A stretch of 8,642 bases of DNA from contig CAYWTM010000131.1 in the NCBI GenBank assembly GCA_964460185.1, positions 1-8,642 on the forward strand, in the 5' to 3' direction. The notes under the pieces are model-generated. The model worked only from the letters and a program-made list of their open reading frames with translations. It searched no databases and was not told the origin of the DNA. Each line of letters opens with the position of its first letter. Position 1 is the first letter of the stretch. Positions 1 to 8,050 of the stretch are shown piece after piece. This DNA is from JAVJPJ01 sp040217295. Its GTDB lineage: Bacteria; Pseudomonadota; Alphaproteobacteria; Rhodobacterales; Rhodobacteraceae. Position numbers and translations under genes: made by a program.

Positions 1-556
1 TGCAGCTGATCTTGAACTCGTGAAAATCGTTGTCCTGCAGGATCTTGATGTGATCGAGACCGGATTCCACCATCGCATCCGGGCAGGGTTCGCCGTATTT
101 TTCCAGCAGATGCCGTTCCAGCGAGCCCGCATTCACCCCGATGCGGATCGAACAATTGTTGTCGCGCGCGGCCTTGATGACCTCCTTCACGCGGCTCTCA
201 TCGCCGATATTCCCGGGATTGATCCGCAGGCAGGCCGCGCCGGCCTCGGCCGCCTCGATCCCGCGCTTATAGTGGAAATGGATATCGGCCACGATCGGCA
301 CGGGCGATTCCCGGACGATTTCCTTCAGCGCCTTCGAGCTTTCCACATCAGGCACCGAGATGCGCACGATATCGGCCCCCGCCTCGGCACAGGCCTGCAC
401 CTGCGCGATCGTCGCCCTGGCGTCGGTCGTCAGCGTATTGGTCATCGTTTGCACGGAAATCGGCGCATCGCCCCCGACGGGCACGGATCCCACATGGATC
501 TGGCGGGATTTGCGGCGGTCGATATTCCGCCATGGGCGGATCGGATTATGAGACAT
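1..556 (-). CDS. ispG: 4-hydroxy-3-methylbut-2-enyl diphosphate synthase, N-terminal part (partial, runs off left edge)
   Basis: IspG (GcpE) is the cytoplasmic [4Fe-4S] enzyme of the MEP isoprenoid pathway that reduces ME-cPP to HMBPP. Reading leftward from the ATG at 556-554, 185 codons are visible with no stop. They follow the IspG TIM-barrel domain closely: VGSVPVGGDAPISVQTMTN (residues 22-40), ADIVRISVPD (61-70), VADIHFHY (89-96), CLRINPGNIG (109-118), RIGVNAGSLE (138-147) and LEKYGEPCP (151-159). The C-terminal cluster domain with its conserved cysteines lies outside the window. The start is set by the family-like N terminus (RRKSRQIHVG) and a weak purine-rich GAGAAAG about ten bases upstream. 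The gene follows the rodZ-like gene on the same strand after 98 bp, an order also found in E. coli. Identity is confident; only the length is unknown. Confidence 0.96.
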   Translation of the reverse strand, partial: MSHNPIRPWRNIDRRKSRQIHVGSVPVGGDAPISVQTMTNTLTTDARATIAQVQACAEAGADIVRISVPDVESSKALKEIVRESPVPIVADIHFHYKRGIEAAEAGAACLRINPGNIGDESRVKEVIKAARDNNCSIRIGVNAGSLERHLLEKYGEPCPDAMVESGLDHIKILQDNDFHEFKISC

Positions 557-595
557 GTGGCGCGTCTTTCTCGCAGGTCCGGTCAGATACCCTTC

Positions 596-624
596 ACGAT
601 AGCCATGTCAGATGAATTGGACAA
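596..624 (-). promoter_or_regulatory. possible sigma70-type promoter for ispG
   Basis: In the 98-bp gap between the rodZ-like gene and ispG, the minus strand reads TTGTCC, 17 bases, then TATCGT, ending about 40 bases before the ispG ATG. Spacing is ideal and the -35 is fair, but the -10 is weak. ispG could instead be carried by read-through from the rodZ-like gene, so this is only a candidate. Confidence 0.25.
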
Positions 625-654
625 CGTCTCTGCGACAGTGCAGCAGGTCGCACC

Positions 655-1908
655 CTACTGGGTGGGCGCCCCGCCCAGAACCAGCGCCGCGACCTCTCGC
701 AGGTCGGGATCGGCGGTGGCATCCGCCATCACGTAATTGGTGCTTATGGCCTCGGCCGACAGCACCACGTCGCGGGCGATGGACGTGCCCGGGCCGGACG
801 GGCCCATGGTGACCCCGTTCACCGCGAAATACAGCGACCCGGCGTTGCCGGCGCGCAGCGTGGGCGCATCCTCGGATTGCGGGATCGCATAGCTGTCGCC
901 AGCGTCCAGCGTGCCTTCGAACAAGACCGCGCCGGACACGGACGACACGCGGACCCAGGACGGGCGCACCGCGAAGATCACGACCTCTTCGCCCTGGCGG
1001 GCCTCGGTCACCTGCACCGCGCTTGCGGCCTGCACGTCATCGGTCGGCTCGGCCGTTCCAGCAATCGCGACCGGCGCGGGCACATCGCGCGCGGATGCCT
1101 GCACGCCGCCAAGTGTTCCGACCTCGTCGGGGTCGAGCGTCGCCAGCGCGGAATCGCGCGGCGTCAGCACCGGCGCCTCCAAGGCCTGCGGACGATAAAG
1201 ACGGTCCTGCGTTTCCGGGCCGGGCACCGCGATGTCGAAGCCCTGGCTGACGCTGTAGGCCCCGTCGATGGCGCCGGCCAGCGGATCCAGCTGCGCCAAA
1301 GGCACCGGCGCCTCGTCCACCGGGGCAATCTGCAAACGCTGAATGTCGTGCAAGATCGCAAACGCGCCATAGCCCAGACCAACCACCAGCACCAACAGCA
1401 CGGCGATCGACCCGAGCGCGCCGGGTTGCACAGTGGAAAAAAGGCTTTCGGGTGACGGCGCAAAGCTGGTACGCGCGCCCTTCATCACTTCGTTGGGGTC
1501 CATCCGGCGCGGTGGCGCCTCTCCAAAGTTTCGCTTGGCGGCTTGCGCCTGTTTGCCCGACGATCCGTGCACGCCCTGAAACCCGGTTTCGTCGCAAAAG
1601 CGGCGAAAGGTCCATTCAGGCTCCATCCCCAGATACCGCGCATAAGACCGGACATAGCCCGCGATGAACCCTTGCGAGGAAAACGCGCCCACGTCGCCGT
1701 TCTCGATCGCGGCGATATAGGCGGCGCGGATCTTGAGTTCACGTTCGACATCGAGAAGGGATTTTCCAAGGGTCGCGCGTTCGCCACGCATCAGGTCACC
1801 AAGCGACACGTCCAGGACATCATAGCCGTCAAACGCGCCATCATAGGCCGGACGATCCACATCCTGCCCCGCGTCGTGCCCTGAGTCGTGGCCTTGGTAT
1901 TGGCCCAT
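655..1908 (-). CDS. rodZ: RodZ-like helix-turn-helix membrane protein with C-terminal DUF4115 domain
   Basis: The 417-residue product has the RodZ architecture. An acidic, Gly/Asp-rich N-terminal tail (1-35) precedes a cytoplasmic Xre-like HTH (about 36-105, including LGKSLLDVERELKIRAAYIA and FIAGYVRSYARYLG). A basic/proline linker follows, then one transmembrane helix (about 165-186), a long Pro/Ala/Asp-rich periplasmic linker and a DUF4115-type beta domain (about 305-385: PSWVRVSSVSGAVLFEGTL, LRAGNAGSLYFAVNG). In enterobacteria RodZ links MreB filaments to the cell-wall elongation machinery through its HTH; the same role is inferred here. The ATG at 1908 has AAAAAAGGGG about ten bases upstream. 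The stop TAG lies at 657-655 and ispG follows after 98 bp, as in E. coli. Some proteins of this build in alphaproteobacteria are annotated only as HTH/DUF4115 proteins, so the family is sure and the exact function less so. Confidence 0.85.
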   Translation of the reverse strand: MGQYQGHDSGHDAGQDVDRPAYDGAFDGYDVLDVSLGDLMRGERATLGKSLLDVERELKIRAAYIAAIENGDVGAFSSQGFIAGYVRSYARYLGMEPEWTFRRFCDETGFQGVHGSSGKQAQAAKRNFGEAPPRRMDPNEVMKGARTSFAPSPESLFSTVQPGALGSIAVLLVLVVGLGYGAFAILHDIQRLQIAPVDEAPVPLAQLDPLAGAIDGAYSVSQGFDIAVPGPETQDRLYRPQALEAPVLTPRDSALATLDPDEVGTLGGVQASARDVPAPVAIAGTAEPTDDVQAASAVQVTEARQGEEVVIFAVRPSWVRVSSVSGAVLFEGTLDAGDSYAIPQSEDAPTLRAGNAGSLYFAVNGVTMGPSGPGTSIARDVVLSAEAISTNYVMADATADPDLREVAALVLGGAPTQ

Positions 1909-1982
1909 GCCGCGCCTGCCCCTTTTTTAGCGGCTGCTCGGTAAACCCCACATCTGGTGGTGCATTGGCAGCCTTTGGCAAG

Positions 1983-2012
1983 ATATTACCCTAAAATAGA
2001 GTGATTCCCCAA
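1983..2012 (-). promoter_or_regulatory. candidate promoter of the rodZ-like gene
   Basis: On the minus strand, TTGGGG (2012-2007), 18 bases, then TAATAT (1988-1983) resembles a sigma70 promoter in an AT-rich patch of an otherwise GC-rich region. It would give a leader of about 65-70 bases before the ATG at 1908. The -35 lies in the loop of the 9-bp dyad at 1995-2022, and one dyad arm lies in the spacer. Anything binding the dyad would therefore occlude this promoter. Confidence 0.4.
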
Positions 2013-2022
2013 ACACTCTATT
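1995..2022. promoter_or_regulatory. perfect 9-bp inverted repeat (operator or hemA terminator)
   Basis: AATAGAGTG (1995-2003) and CACTCTATT (2014-2022) are exact reverse complements separated by 10 bases, in the 165-bp gap between hemA and the rodZ-like gene. Two readings are possible. As a DNA site, the 19-bp centre-to-centre spacing, close to two helical turns, suits a dimeric regulator acting on the overlapping promoter. As RNA from hemA, the hairpin starts about 50 bases past the hemA stop and its 3' arm runs into UUUUA, a weak intrinsic terminator. The stem is AT-rich (3 of 9 GC), which makes the operator reading at least as likely. Confidence 0.5.
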
Positions 2023-2073
2023 AACAAGCACGGAATAGCACGCTCTGAGAGCAAGTTGCACCCGGACTTTGCG

Positions 2074-3297
2074 TCAGGCGGACATCTCGGCACGATTCAG
2101 CGCACAATGGCTCCATAGGCCATCCATGGCGCCCACAAGATGATCAATCATCCGGGGATCATGCACCGGCGACGGCGTGAAGCGCAGCCTCTCGGTGCCG
2201 CGCGGCACGGTCGGGAAATTGATCGGCTGCACATAGATCCCGAAATCCGACAGCAACATGTCCGAAATCGCCTTTGTGTGAACCGGGTCGCCCACGATCA
2301 CCGGCACGATATGGCTGCCGTGGTCGATGATCGGCAGGCCCAGGCCTTTCAGGCGCAGTTTCAGGACCGCCGCGCGTTCCTGGTGCAGGTCGCGCAGTGT
2401 CTGGTCGGTTTTCAGGTGCCGCACCGACGCCGCCGCCCCTGCCGCCACGGCGGGCGGGATCGAGGTGGTGAAGATAAAGCCCGGCGCGTAGCTGCGGATC
2501 GCGTCGCACATGCGCTCGGAGGCCGCGATATAGCCGCCCATGACGCCATAGGCCTTGCCCAGGGTGCCGTTGATGATGTCGATGCGATGGGCCAGACCGT
2601 CGCGTTCGCTGACGCCGCCGCCACGGGGGCCATACATGCCCACGGCGTGCACTTCGTCCAGATAGGTCAGCGCGCCGAATTCCTCGGCCAGGTCACAGAT
2701 CTCGGCCAAGGGGCCGAAATCGCCATCCATGGAATAGACGCTCTCGAACGCGATCAGCTTGGGTGCGGCAGGGTCATCGGCCGCCATCAATTCGCGCAGA
2801 TGGGCCACGTCGTTGTGGCGGAACACGCGCTTGGCGCCGCCATTGCGCCGAATGCCTTCGATCATCGAGGCATGGTTGAGCGCATCCGAATAGATGATCA
2901 GACCGGGAAACAGGACCGGCAGCGTCGACAGCGTCGCGTCATTGGCGATGTAGGCAGAGGTAAAGACCAGCGCGCCGTCCTTGCCATGCAGATCGGCCAG
3001 TTCGCGTTCCAACGCCTTGTGATAGACCGTGGTGCCCGAGATGTTGCGCGTCCCGCCGGATCCCGCGCCCGTGGCATCCAGCGCCTCTTTCATCGCGGAC
3101 AGAACCACCGGATGTTGCCCCATGCCCAGATAGTCATTGCCGCACCACACGGTGATGTCCTGCCGGGTGCCATCGGGCTTGTTCCAGACCGCATGGGGGA
3201 ACTGACCGCGCTGACGCTCGATATCGATGAAGGTGCGGTAGCGGCCTTCGTCGTGAAGGCGGGCGATCGCATGATCGAGAGCGTCATCGTAGTTCAC
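2074..3297 (-). CDS. hemA: 5-aminolevulinate synthase
   Basis: This PLP enzyme condenses glycine and succinyl-CoA to 5-aminolevulinate, the committed step of the C4 (Shemin) route to heme, bacteriochlorophyll and cobalamin in alphaproteobacteria. From the GTG at 3297 the product is 407 residues, the length I recall for Rhodobacter HemA. It shows the glycine-rich TGAGSGGTRNISGT (76-89), DALNHASMIEGIRR (138-151; His142 stacks on PLP), YLDEVHAVGMYGPRGGG (212-228; Asp214, His217), the Schiff-base lysine Lys248 in INGTLGKAYG, and RGTERLRFTPSP (366-377). The GTG start is chosen because AGAGGAGA lies six bases upstream and the protein then begins MNYDDALDHAIARLH like its relatives. An in-frame ATG at 3411 would add 38 residues without family resemblance. 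An FnrL-type site lies upstream, so oxygen-responsive control is expected. No catalytic residue is missing. Confidence 0.97.
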   Translation of the reverse strand: MNYDDALDHAIARLHDEGRYRTFIDIERQRGQFPHAVWNKPDGTRQDITVWCGNDYLGMGQHPVVLSAMKEALDATGAGSGGTRNISGTTVYHKALERELADLHGKDGALVFTSAYIANDATLSTLPVLFPGLIIYSDALNHASMIEGIRRNGGAKRVFRHNDVAHLRELMAADDPAAPKLIAFESVYSMDGDFGPLAEICDLAEEFGALTYLDEVHAVGMYGPRGGGVSERDGLAHRIDIINGTLGKAYGVMGGYIAASERMCDAIRSYAPGFIFTTSIPPAVAAGAAASVRHLKTDQTLRDLHQERAAVLKLRLKGLGLPIIDHGSHIVPVIVGDPVHTKAISDMLLSDFGIYVQPINFPTVPRGTERLRFTPSPVHDPRMIDHLVGAMDGLWSHCALNRAEMSA

Positions 3298-3303
3298 TGG
3301 CAG

Positions 3304-3311
3304 TCTCCTCT
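3304..3311 (-). promoter_or_regulatory. strong Shine-Dalgarno that fixes the hemA GTG start
   Basis: The minus strand reads AGAGGAGA, then six bases, then GTG AAC TAC (the hemA start). The match to the anti-Shine-Dalgarno and its spacing are near ideal. This decides for the GTG at 3297 against the in-frame ATG at 3411, which would place this sequence inside a coding region. Confidence 0.75.
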
Positions 3312-3362
3312 TTCGGTCGCGGCGATCCGCAACCCGGCACGCTGAAGGCATCTGTTCGTTCG

Positions 3363-3392
3363 GCCCCTTCGGGCAACTTGGAAGCATTCCAA
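3363..3392 (-). promoter_or_regulatory. two adjacent small hairpins in the hemA leader
   Basis: In the inferred 5' untranslated region of hemA, a perfect dyad TTGGAA-GCA-TTCCAA (3378-3392) is followed in the RNA by GCCC-GAAG-GGGC (3363-3374). Both are short, 6-bp and 4-bp stems. They lie 65-95 bases before the GTG and do not cover the ribosome binding site. They could be a leader structure or, for the first, a protein-binding palindrome. Chance is not excluded. Confidence 0.25.
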
Positions 3393-3437
3393 TTTCCGTC
3401 TTGCACGCCAAATAGGCGGTGGGTCGCGTGAGGCCAA

Positions 3438-3443
3438 GTTACA
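3438..3443 (-). promoter_or_regulatory. probable -10 element of the FnrL-dependent hemA promoter
   Basis: On the minus strand TGTAAC (3443-3438) lies 19 bases after the end of the FNR palindrome. A start point near 3428-3431 puts the palindrome centre (3469.5) about 38-42 bases upstream, matching class II FNR-activated promoters where the site overlaps the -35. No separate good -35 is visible, as expected for an activator-dependent promoter. The resulting leader would be about 130 bases. Confidence 0.45.
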
Positions 3444-3462
3444 AATTGCCGCGCAGCCGACT

Positions 3463-3476
3463 TTGACATGGATCAA
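3463..3476. promoter_or_regulatory. FNR/FnrL binding site upstream of hemA
   Basis: TTGACATGGATCAA fits the FNR/FnrL consensus TTGAY-N4-ATCAA, with both half-sites intact and one permitted base change (C for T at the fifth position). It is in the hemA upstream region, about 170 bases before the GTG. FnrL is known to activate hemA under low oxygen in Rhodobacter sphaeroides, so the same control is inferred here. FNR-like relatives such as DnrD/Dnr-type regulators recognise very similar sites and cannot be told apart by sequence. Confidence 0.7.
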
Positions 3477-3480
3477 TATT

Positions 3481-3515
3481 GCCGCCGAACCCGGTCCCGG
3501 CCGCGCGACGGCGGC
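3481..3515 (-). terminator. possible terminator hairpin of the small secreted-protein gene
   Basis: GCCGCCG (3481-3487) and CGGCGGC (3509-3515) form an exact 7-bp GC stem with a 21-base, internally GC-rich loop. The hairpin begins about 28 bases beyond the TGA stop of the gene ending at 3543. In the RNA it is followed by AAUAUU rather than a true U-run, so intrinsic termination would be weak. It also separates that gene from the hemA promoter. Confidence 0.3.
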
Positions 3516-3542
3516 GCGAATCGTGCCGGCAGGTCGCGTGCG

Positions 3543-4097
3543 TCAGCCTTCCACGACGGCGCGGCAATCGGGGGCGGCGCAGGCCGCGATCGCCTCCTGG
3601 GGGGAGGCGCCGATGCCCCATTCACCGGTGGTGTCGCTGATTGCGAGCGCGCGCGCGCGGCGCGGCAGGGCCCGGTATTCCCCGCGCAGCGCCGCTGTCG
3701 CGTGGGCCGACAATTGCAGCGCGCGGCCCGGTTCCCATCCTTCGGGCCGGATGACCATCACCACCACGCAGTCCTCTCCGCAGGCCGCGAGGGCTGCGGC
3801 AGAGGCATTTTGCTCATCGTGATAGTTCGCCGCCAGGGACGTGCGTTCCGACGCCAGCCCCGAGGCCGGGTGGATGGCCAGCGCCGCATAGTAGAGCTGC
3901 GGCTGGATCTGGTTGATCTGGTCGAGCGTGGCGATATCGGTCGGGCTGAGGCTTTCATGGGGGAAGATCTCCCACTCCACCGCGCCGCGTTCGGAGAACA
4001 CGAGATCGCGGGCGTCGCGCAGATTCGGCAAATCCTGCGCCAGGGCTGGCGCACCGGCCAGAACAGCACCCGCCAGGGCCAGTTTCAGTCTGTGCAT
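3543..4097 (-). CDS. small secreted protein of unknown function with DUF4189-like internal repeats
   Basis: The 184-residue product has a clear Sec signal peptide (HRLKLALAGAVLAG, predicted cleavage after APALA at residue 20), so it should be periplasmic or secreted. It holds two similar segments. In 69-114, YYAALAIHPASG leads to SAAALAACGEDCVVV; in 147-182, RARALAISDTTG leads to QEAIAACAAPDCRAVV. Each has an ALAI strand, a helix rich in Ala, and a Cys pair (C106/C110 and C173/C178) that may form disulfides. The pattern recalls DUF4189-type secreted proteins, a resemblance from memory and not a confirmed hit. ATG at 4097 is preceded by AAAAGGGA about eight bases upstream. It lies upstream of hemA on the same strand but is separated by hemA's own promoter. 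I recall homologues in Rhodobacteraceae sitting next to hemA and sometimes being misnamed '5-aminolevulic acid synthase'; nothing here supports such an enzyme activity. Confidence 0.75.
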   Translation of the reverse strand: MHRLKLALAGAVLAGAPALAQDLPNLRDARDLVFSERGAVEWEIFPHESLSPTDIATLDQINQIQPQLYYAALAIHPASGLASERTSLAANYHDEQNASAAALAACGEDCVVVMVIRPEGWEPGRALQLSAHATAALRGEYRALPRRARALAISDTTGEWGIGASPQEAIAACAAPDCRAVVEG

Positions 4098-5489
4098 CGC
4101 TTGTCCCTTTTCGCCCGATCACACGCCTCTCTCGCGGATCGCTCACGGCCCGCGCAGGCCAGACTAGCCAAGCCCCCCGGCGGGCGCAACGGGTGGACAC
4201 GCCCGACCGACCGGGCCAGTGTCACGCCACCACCCACCCCGAACCCGGAGCCGCCCCCATGTCGCTTGACGCCGTTCTTGCCCGCATCGACGCCGATCAA
4301 TCCCAGGCCCTCGAGCGCCTGTTCGAGTTGCTGCGCATCCCCTCGATCTCGACCGACCCGGCCTTTTCCGGCGATGTGGCGCGCGCGGCCGACTGGCTGG
4401 CCAAGGATCTGGTATCGCTGGGATTCGAGGCCTCGGTGCGCCCGACAAGCGGCCATCCGATGGTGGTCGGACATGTTGACGGGCCGGGGGATGGGCCTCA
4501 TCTGCTGTTTTACGGCCACTACGATGTGCAGCCGGTGGACCCGCTGGATCTCTGGGATCGAGACCCCTTCGACCCGCAACTGCAAGATACGCCCCATGGC
4601 AAGGTCATTCGCGCCCGCGGCGCGGTGGACGACAAGGGGCAGTTGATGACATTCCTCGAAGCCTTGCGTGCCATCCGCGCGGAAACCGGAGGCTATCCGT
4701 GCCGCATCACGGTATTTCTGGAGGGCGAGGAAGAAAGCGGTTCGCCCTCGCTGATCCCCTTCCTGAAGGACAATGCTGATGAACTGCGCGCTGATCTCGC
4801 GCTGATCTGCGACACCGGCCTGTTTGCGGACGGCGTGCCGGCCATCGTGACACAGTTGCGCGGCCTGTTGGGAGAGCAGATCACCGTCACAGGCCCCGAT
4901 GTCGACCTGCATTCCGGGCTTTACGGCGGCATGGCCATGAACCCGATAAGGGTCCTGACAAAGGTGCTGGCCGGCCTTCACGACGATCAGGGCCGGGTCC
5001 AGGTGCCGGGTTTTTATGATGGCGTGGAAGAATTGCCGCAAACCCTGGTCGAACAATGGAAGGGGCTGGGTTTCGACGAGGCGGCGTTTCTTGGCGCCGT
5101 CGGGCTGAGCGCGCCTGCGGGCGAGACCGGGCGCATGGGGCTGGAAATGCTGTGGTCGCGCCCGACGGCCGAGATCAACGGGATCTGGGGTGGATATACC
5201 GGCGCGGGTTTCAAGACGGTGCTGCCCGCAAAGGCACAGGCCAAGGTCAGTTTCAGGCTGGTCGCGGGACAGGATCCGCATGTCTTGCGCGACAGCTTCC
5301 GCGCCTGGGTCAGCGACCGGATGCCGGCTGATTGCGAGGTCAGCTTTGCCCCCCACGGGGCATCGCCGGCCAGCCGCATGGATATCACCCATCCCGCTTT
5401 CGAGATCGCGCGCCGCGCGCTGAGCGACGAATGGCCCGGCGAGGCGGCGTTCATCGGAGGCGGCGGATCGATCCCCGTGGCGGGCTATT

Positions 5490-7106
<1,617 letters not shown>

Positions 7107-7150
7107 GGGCTCAGGCCTTAGACCGGGAGGAAGTGACACCGCAAGGCTCG

Positions 7151-8050
7151 TCAGAACGCGGCCAGCGCAAACTGCCCGGCGATGATCGCGACGACCAGGC
7201 CGATCGTGATCTCCAGCACCGGCTGAACGCCCGACATCCGGGCCGAACCGACCAGGCCCGCCAGCACACCGCGGCGCAGGCCGACCGTGCCGAGCGCAAC
7301 CGTGGCCGTGACCGCGGCCGTGCCCAGGGCCATCGACAGAGTCCCGGCCACACCGATGGCAAAGATGCCCATCTGCGCCGTCAGGATCAGAACGAACAGG
7401 GCGCCCGTGCAGGGCCGGATGGCCACCGCGCCGATCAGGGCCGCGACCTCTTTCCAGTTGCCCGCGCGCGCCAGGCTCGCGGGGTCCGGCACATGGGCAT
7501 GGCCGCAGGTGTCGCAGACCGCGTGATCGCCCGCATGATCATGGTCCGACACCCTGCGCAAACGCACGAGACCGCGCAGACCGCGCGCCACAAGCCACAG
7601 GCCCACCAGCGCCACGGCGGCAAAGCTGAGCGGGGCAAAGACCGCCTCGGCCAGGTCGGTCATCTGCGCCCTGCCCCATTGCCATGCCCAAAGACCGATG
7701 CCCACCAGACCGATCGCCGTGCCCGCCTGCGCAAGGCTCGAGGCCAGCGCCACCCACATCAGCCGGGCCGCGCCGACCCGCGTGGCCGCCCCGTACCCCC
7801 CGATCAGCAACTTGCCGTGACCGGGACCGACCGCATGGAAGAAGCCATATCCGAAACAGACCGCGAGAAAGCCGCCAAGGGCCGCGGGGTCGCCCGCCCG
7901 CATCGCGCGCAATCCGCCCGCCATCGCGTCTTGTGCGGCGCGCTGACCGTCCAGCGCCCAGGCCTGCACGACGCGATCCGCCCCGGTCAGGTACAGCGCC
8001 GCCAGCACCGCGACCAGCAACAGGGCTGCGACAGCGATCAGCCTGGACAT
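7151..8050 (-). CDS. zevB: NicO-family divalent metal transporter (ZevB/RcnA-like)
   Basis: A 299-residue inner-membrane protein with about six hydrophobic segments (roughly 4-22, 58-75, 98-122, 137-156, 200-225 and 229-255, plus a C-terminal one at 278-298). It carries the NicO signature FHAVGPGHGK (71-80) in an early helix and IRPCTGALF (211-219) in a later one. Between them, a cytoplasmic or periplasmic loop holds a potential metal site: H170, H172, H176, C179, C182, H184 and H186, including a CxxC. It overlaps the upstream DUF1007 gene by 13 bp and has no clear Shine-Dalgarno, pointing to translational coupling. The DUF1007 + NicO pairing matches the ZevAB zinc-uptake system of Haemophilus influenzae. 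NicO relatives such as RcnA export Ni/Co instead, so metal and direction are inferred. Confidence 0.85.
   Translation of the reverse strand: MSRLIAVAALLLVAVLAALYLTGADRVVQAWALDGQRAAQDAMAGGLRAMRAGDPAALGGFLAVCFGYGFFHAVGPGHGKLLIGGYGAATRVGAARLMWVALASSLAQAGTAIGLVGIGLWAWQWGRAQMTDLAEAVFAPLSFAAVALVGLWLVARGLRGLVRLRRVSDHDHAGDHAVCDTCGHAHVPDPASLARAGNWKEVAALIGAVAIRPCTGALFVLILTAQMGIFAIGVAGTLSMALGTAAVTATVALGTVGLRRGVLAGLVGSARMSGVQPVLEITIGLVVAIIAGQFALAAF

Noticed and set aside
2140..3345. Plus-strand open frame (401 codons) opposite hemA
   Set aside because: Antisense shadow of a certain gene; composition rich in Arg, His and Gln with no domain.
3298..3542. Possible PpsR/CrtJ site (TGT-N12-ACA) in the hemA upstream region
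   Set aside because: I looked for the spaced half-sites on both strands and found no intact pair, so photosynthesis-repressor control is not supported.
4193..4258. Upstream in-frame GTG start for the M20 peptidase, adding 22 residues
   Set aside because: The extra residues are Pro/Gly-rich and unlike the family N terminus; the ATG at 4259 gives a normal start with LERLFELLRIPSIS in the usual place.
4098..4258. Divergent promoter between the secreted-protein gene and the M20 gene
   Set aside because: One must exist nearby, but I see no convincing -35/-10 pair or operator in this GC-rich 161-bp gap, so none is annotated.
7107..7139. Upstream GTG start for the MATE gene, adding 11 residues
   Set aside because: No Shine-Dalgarno precedes it, and the ATG at 7106 gives the expected N terminus before the first helix.
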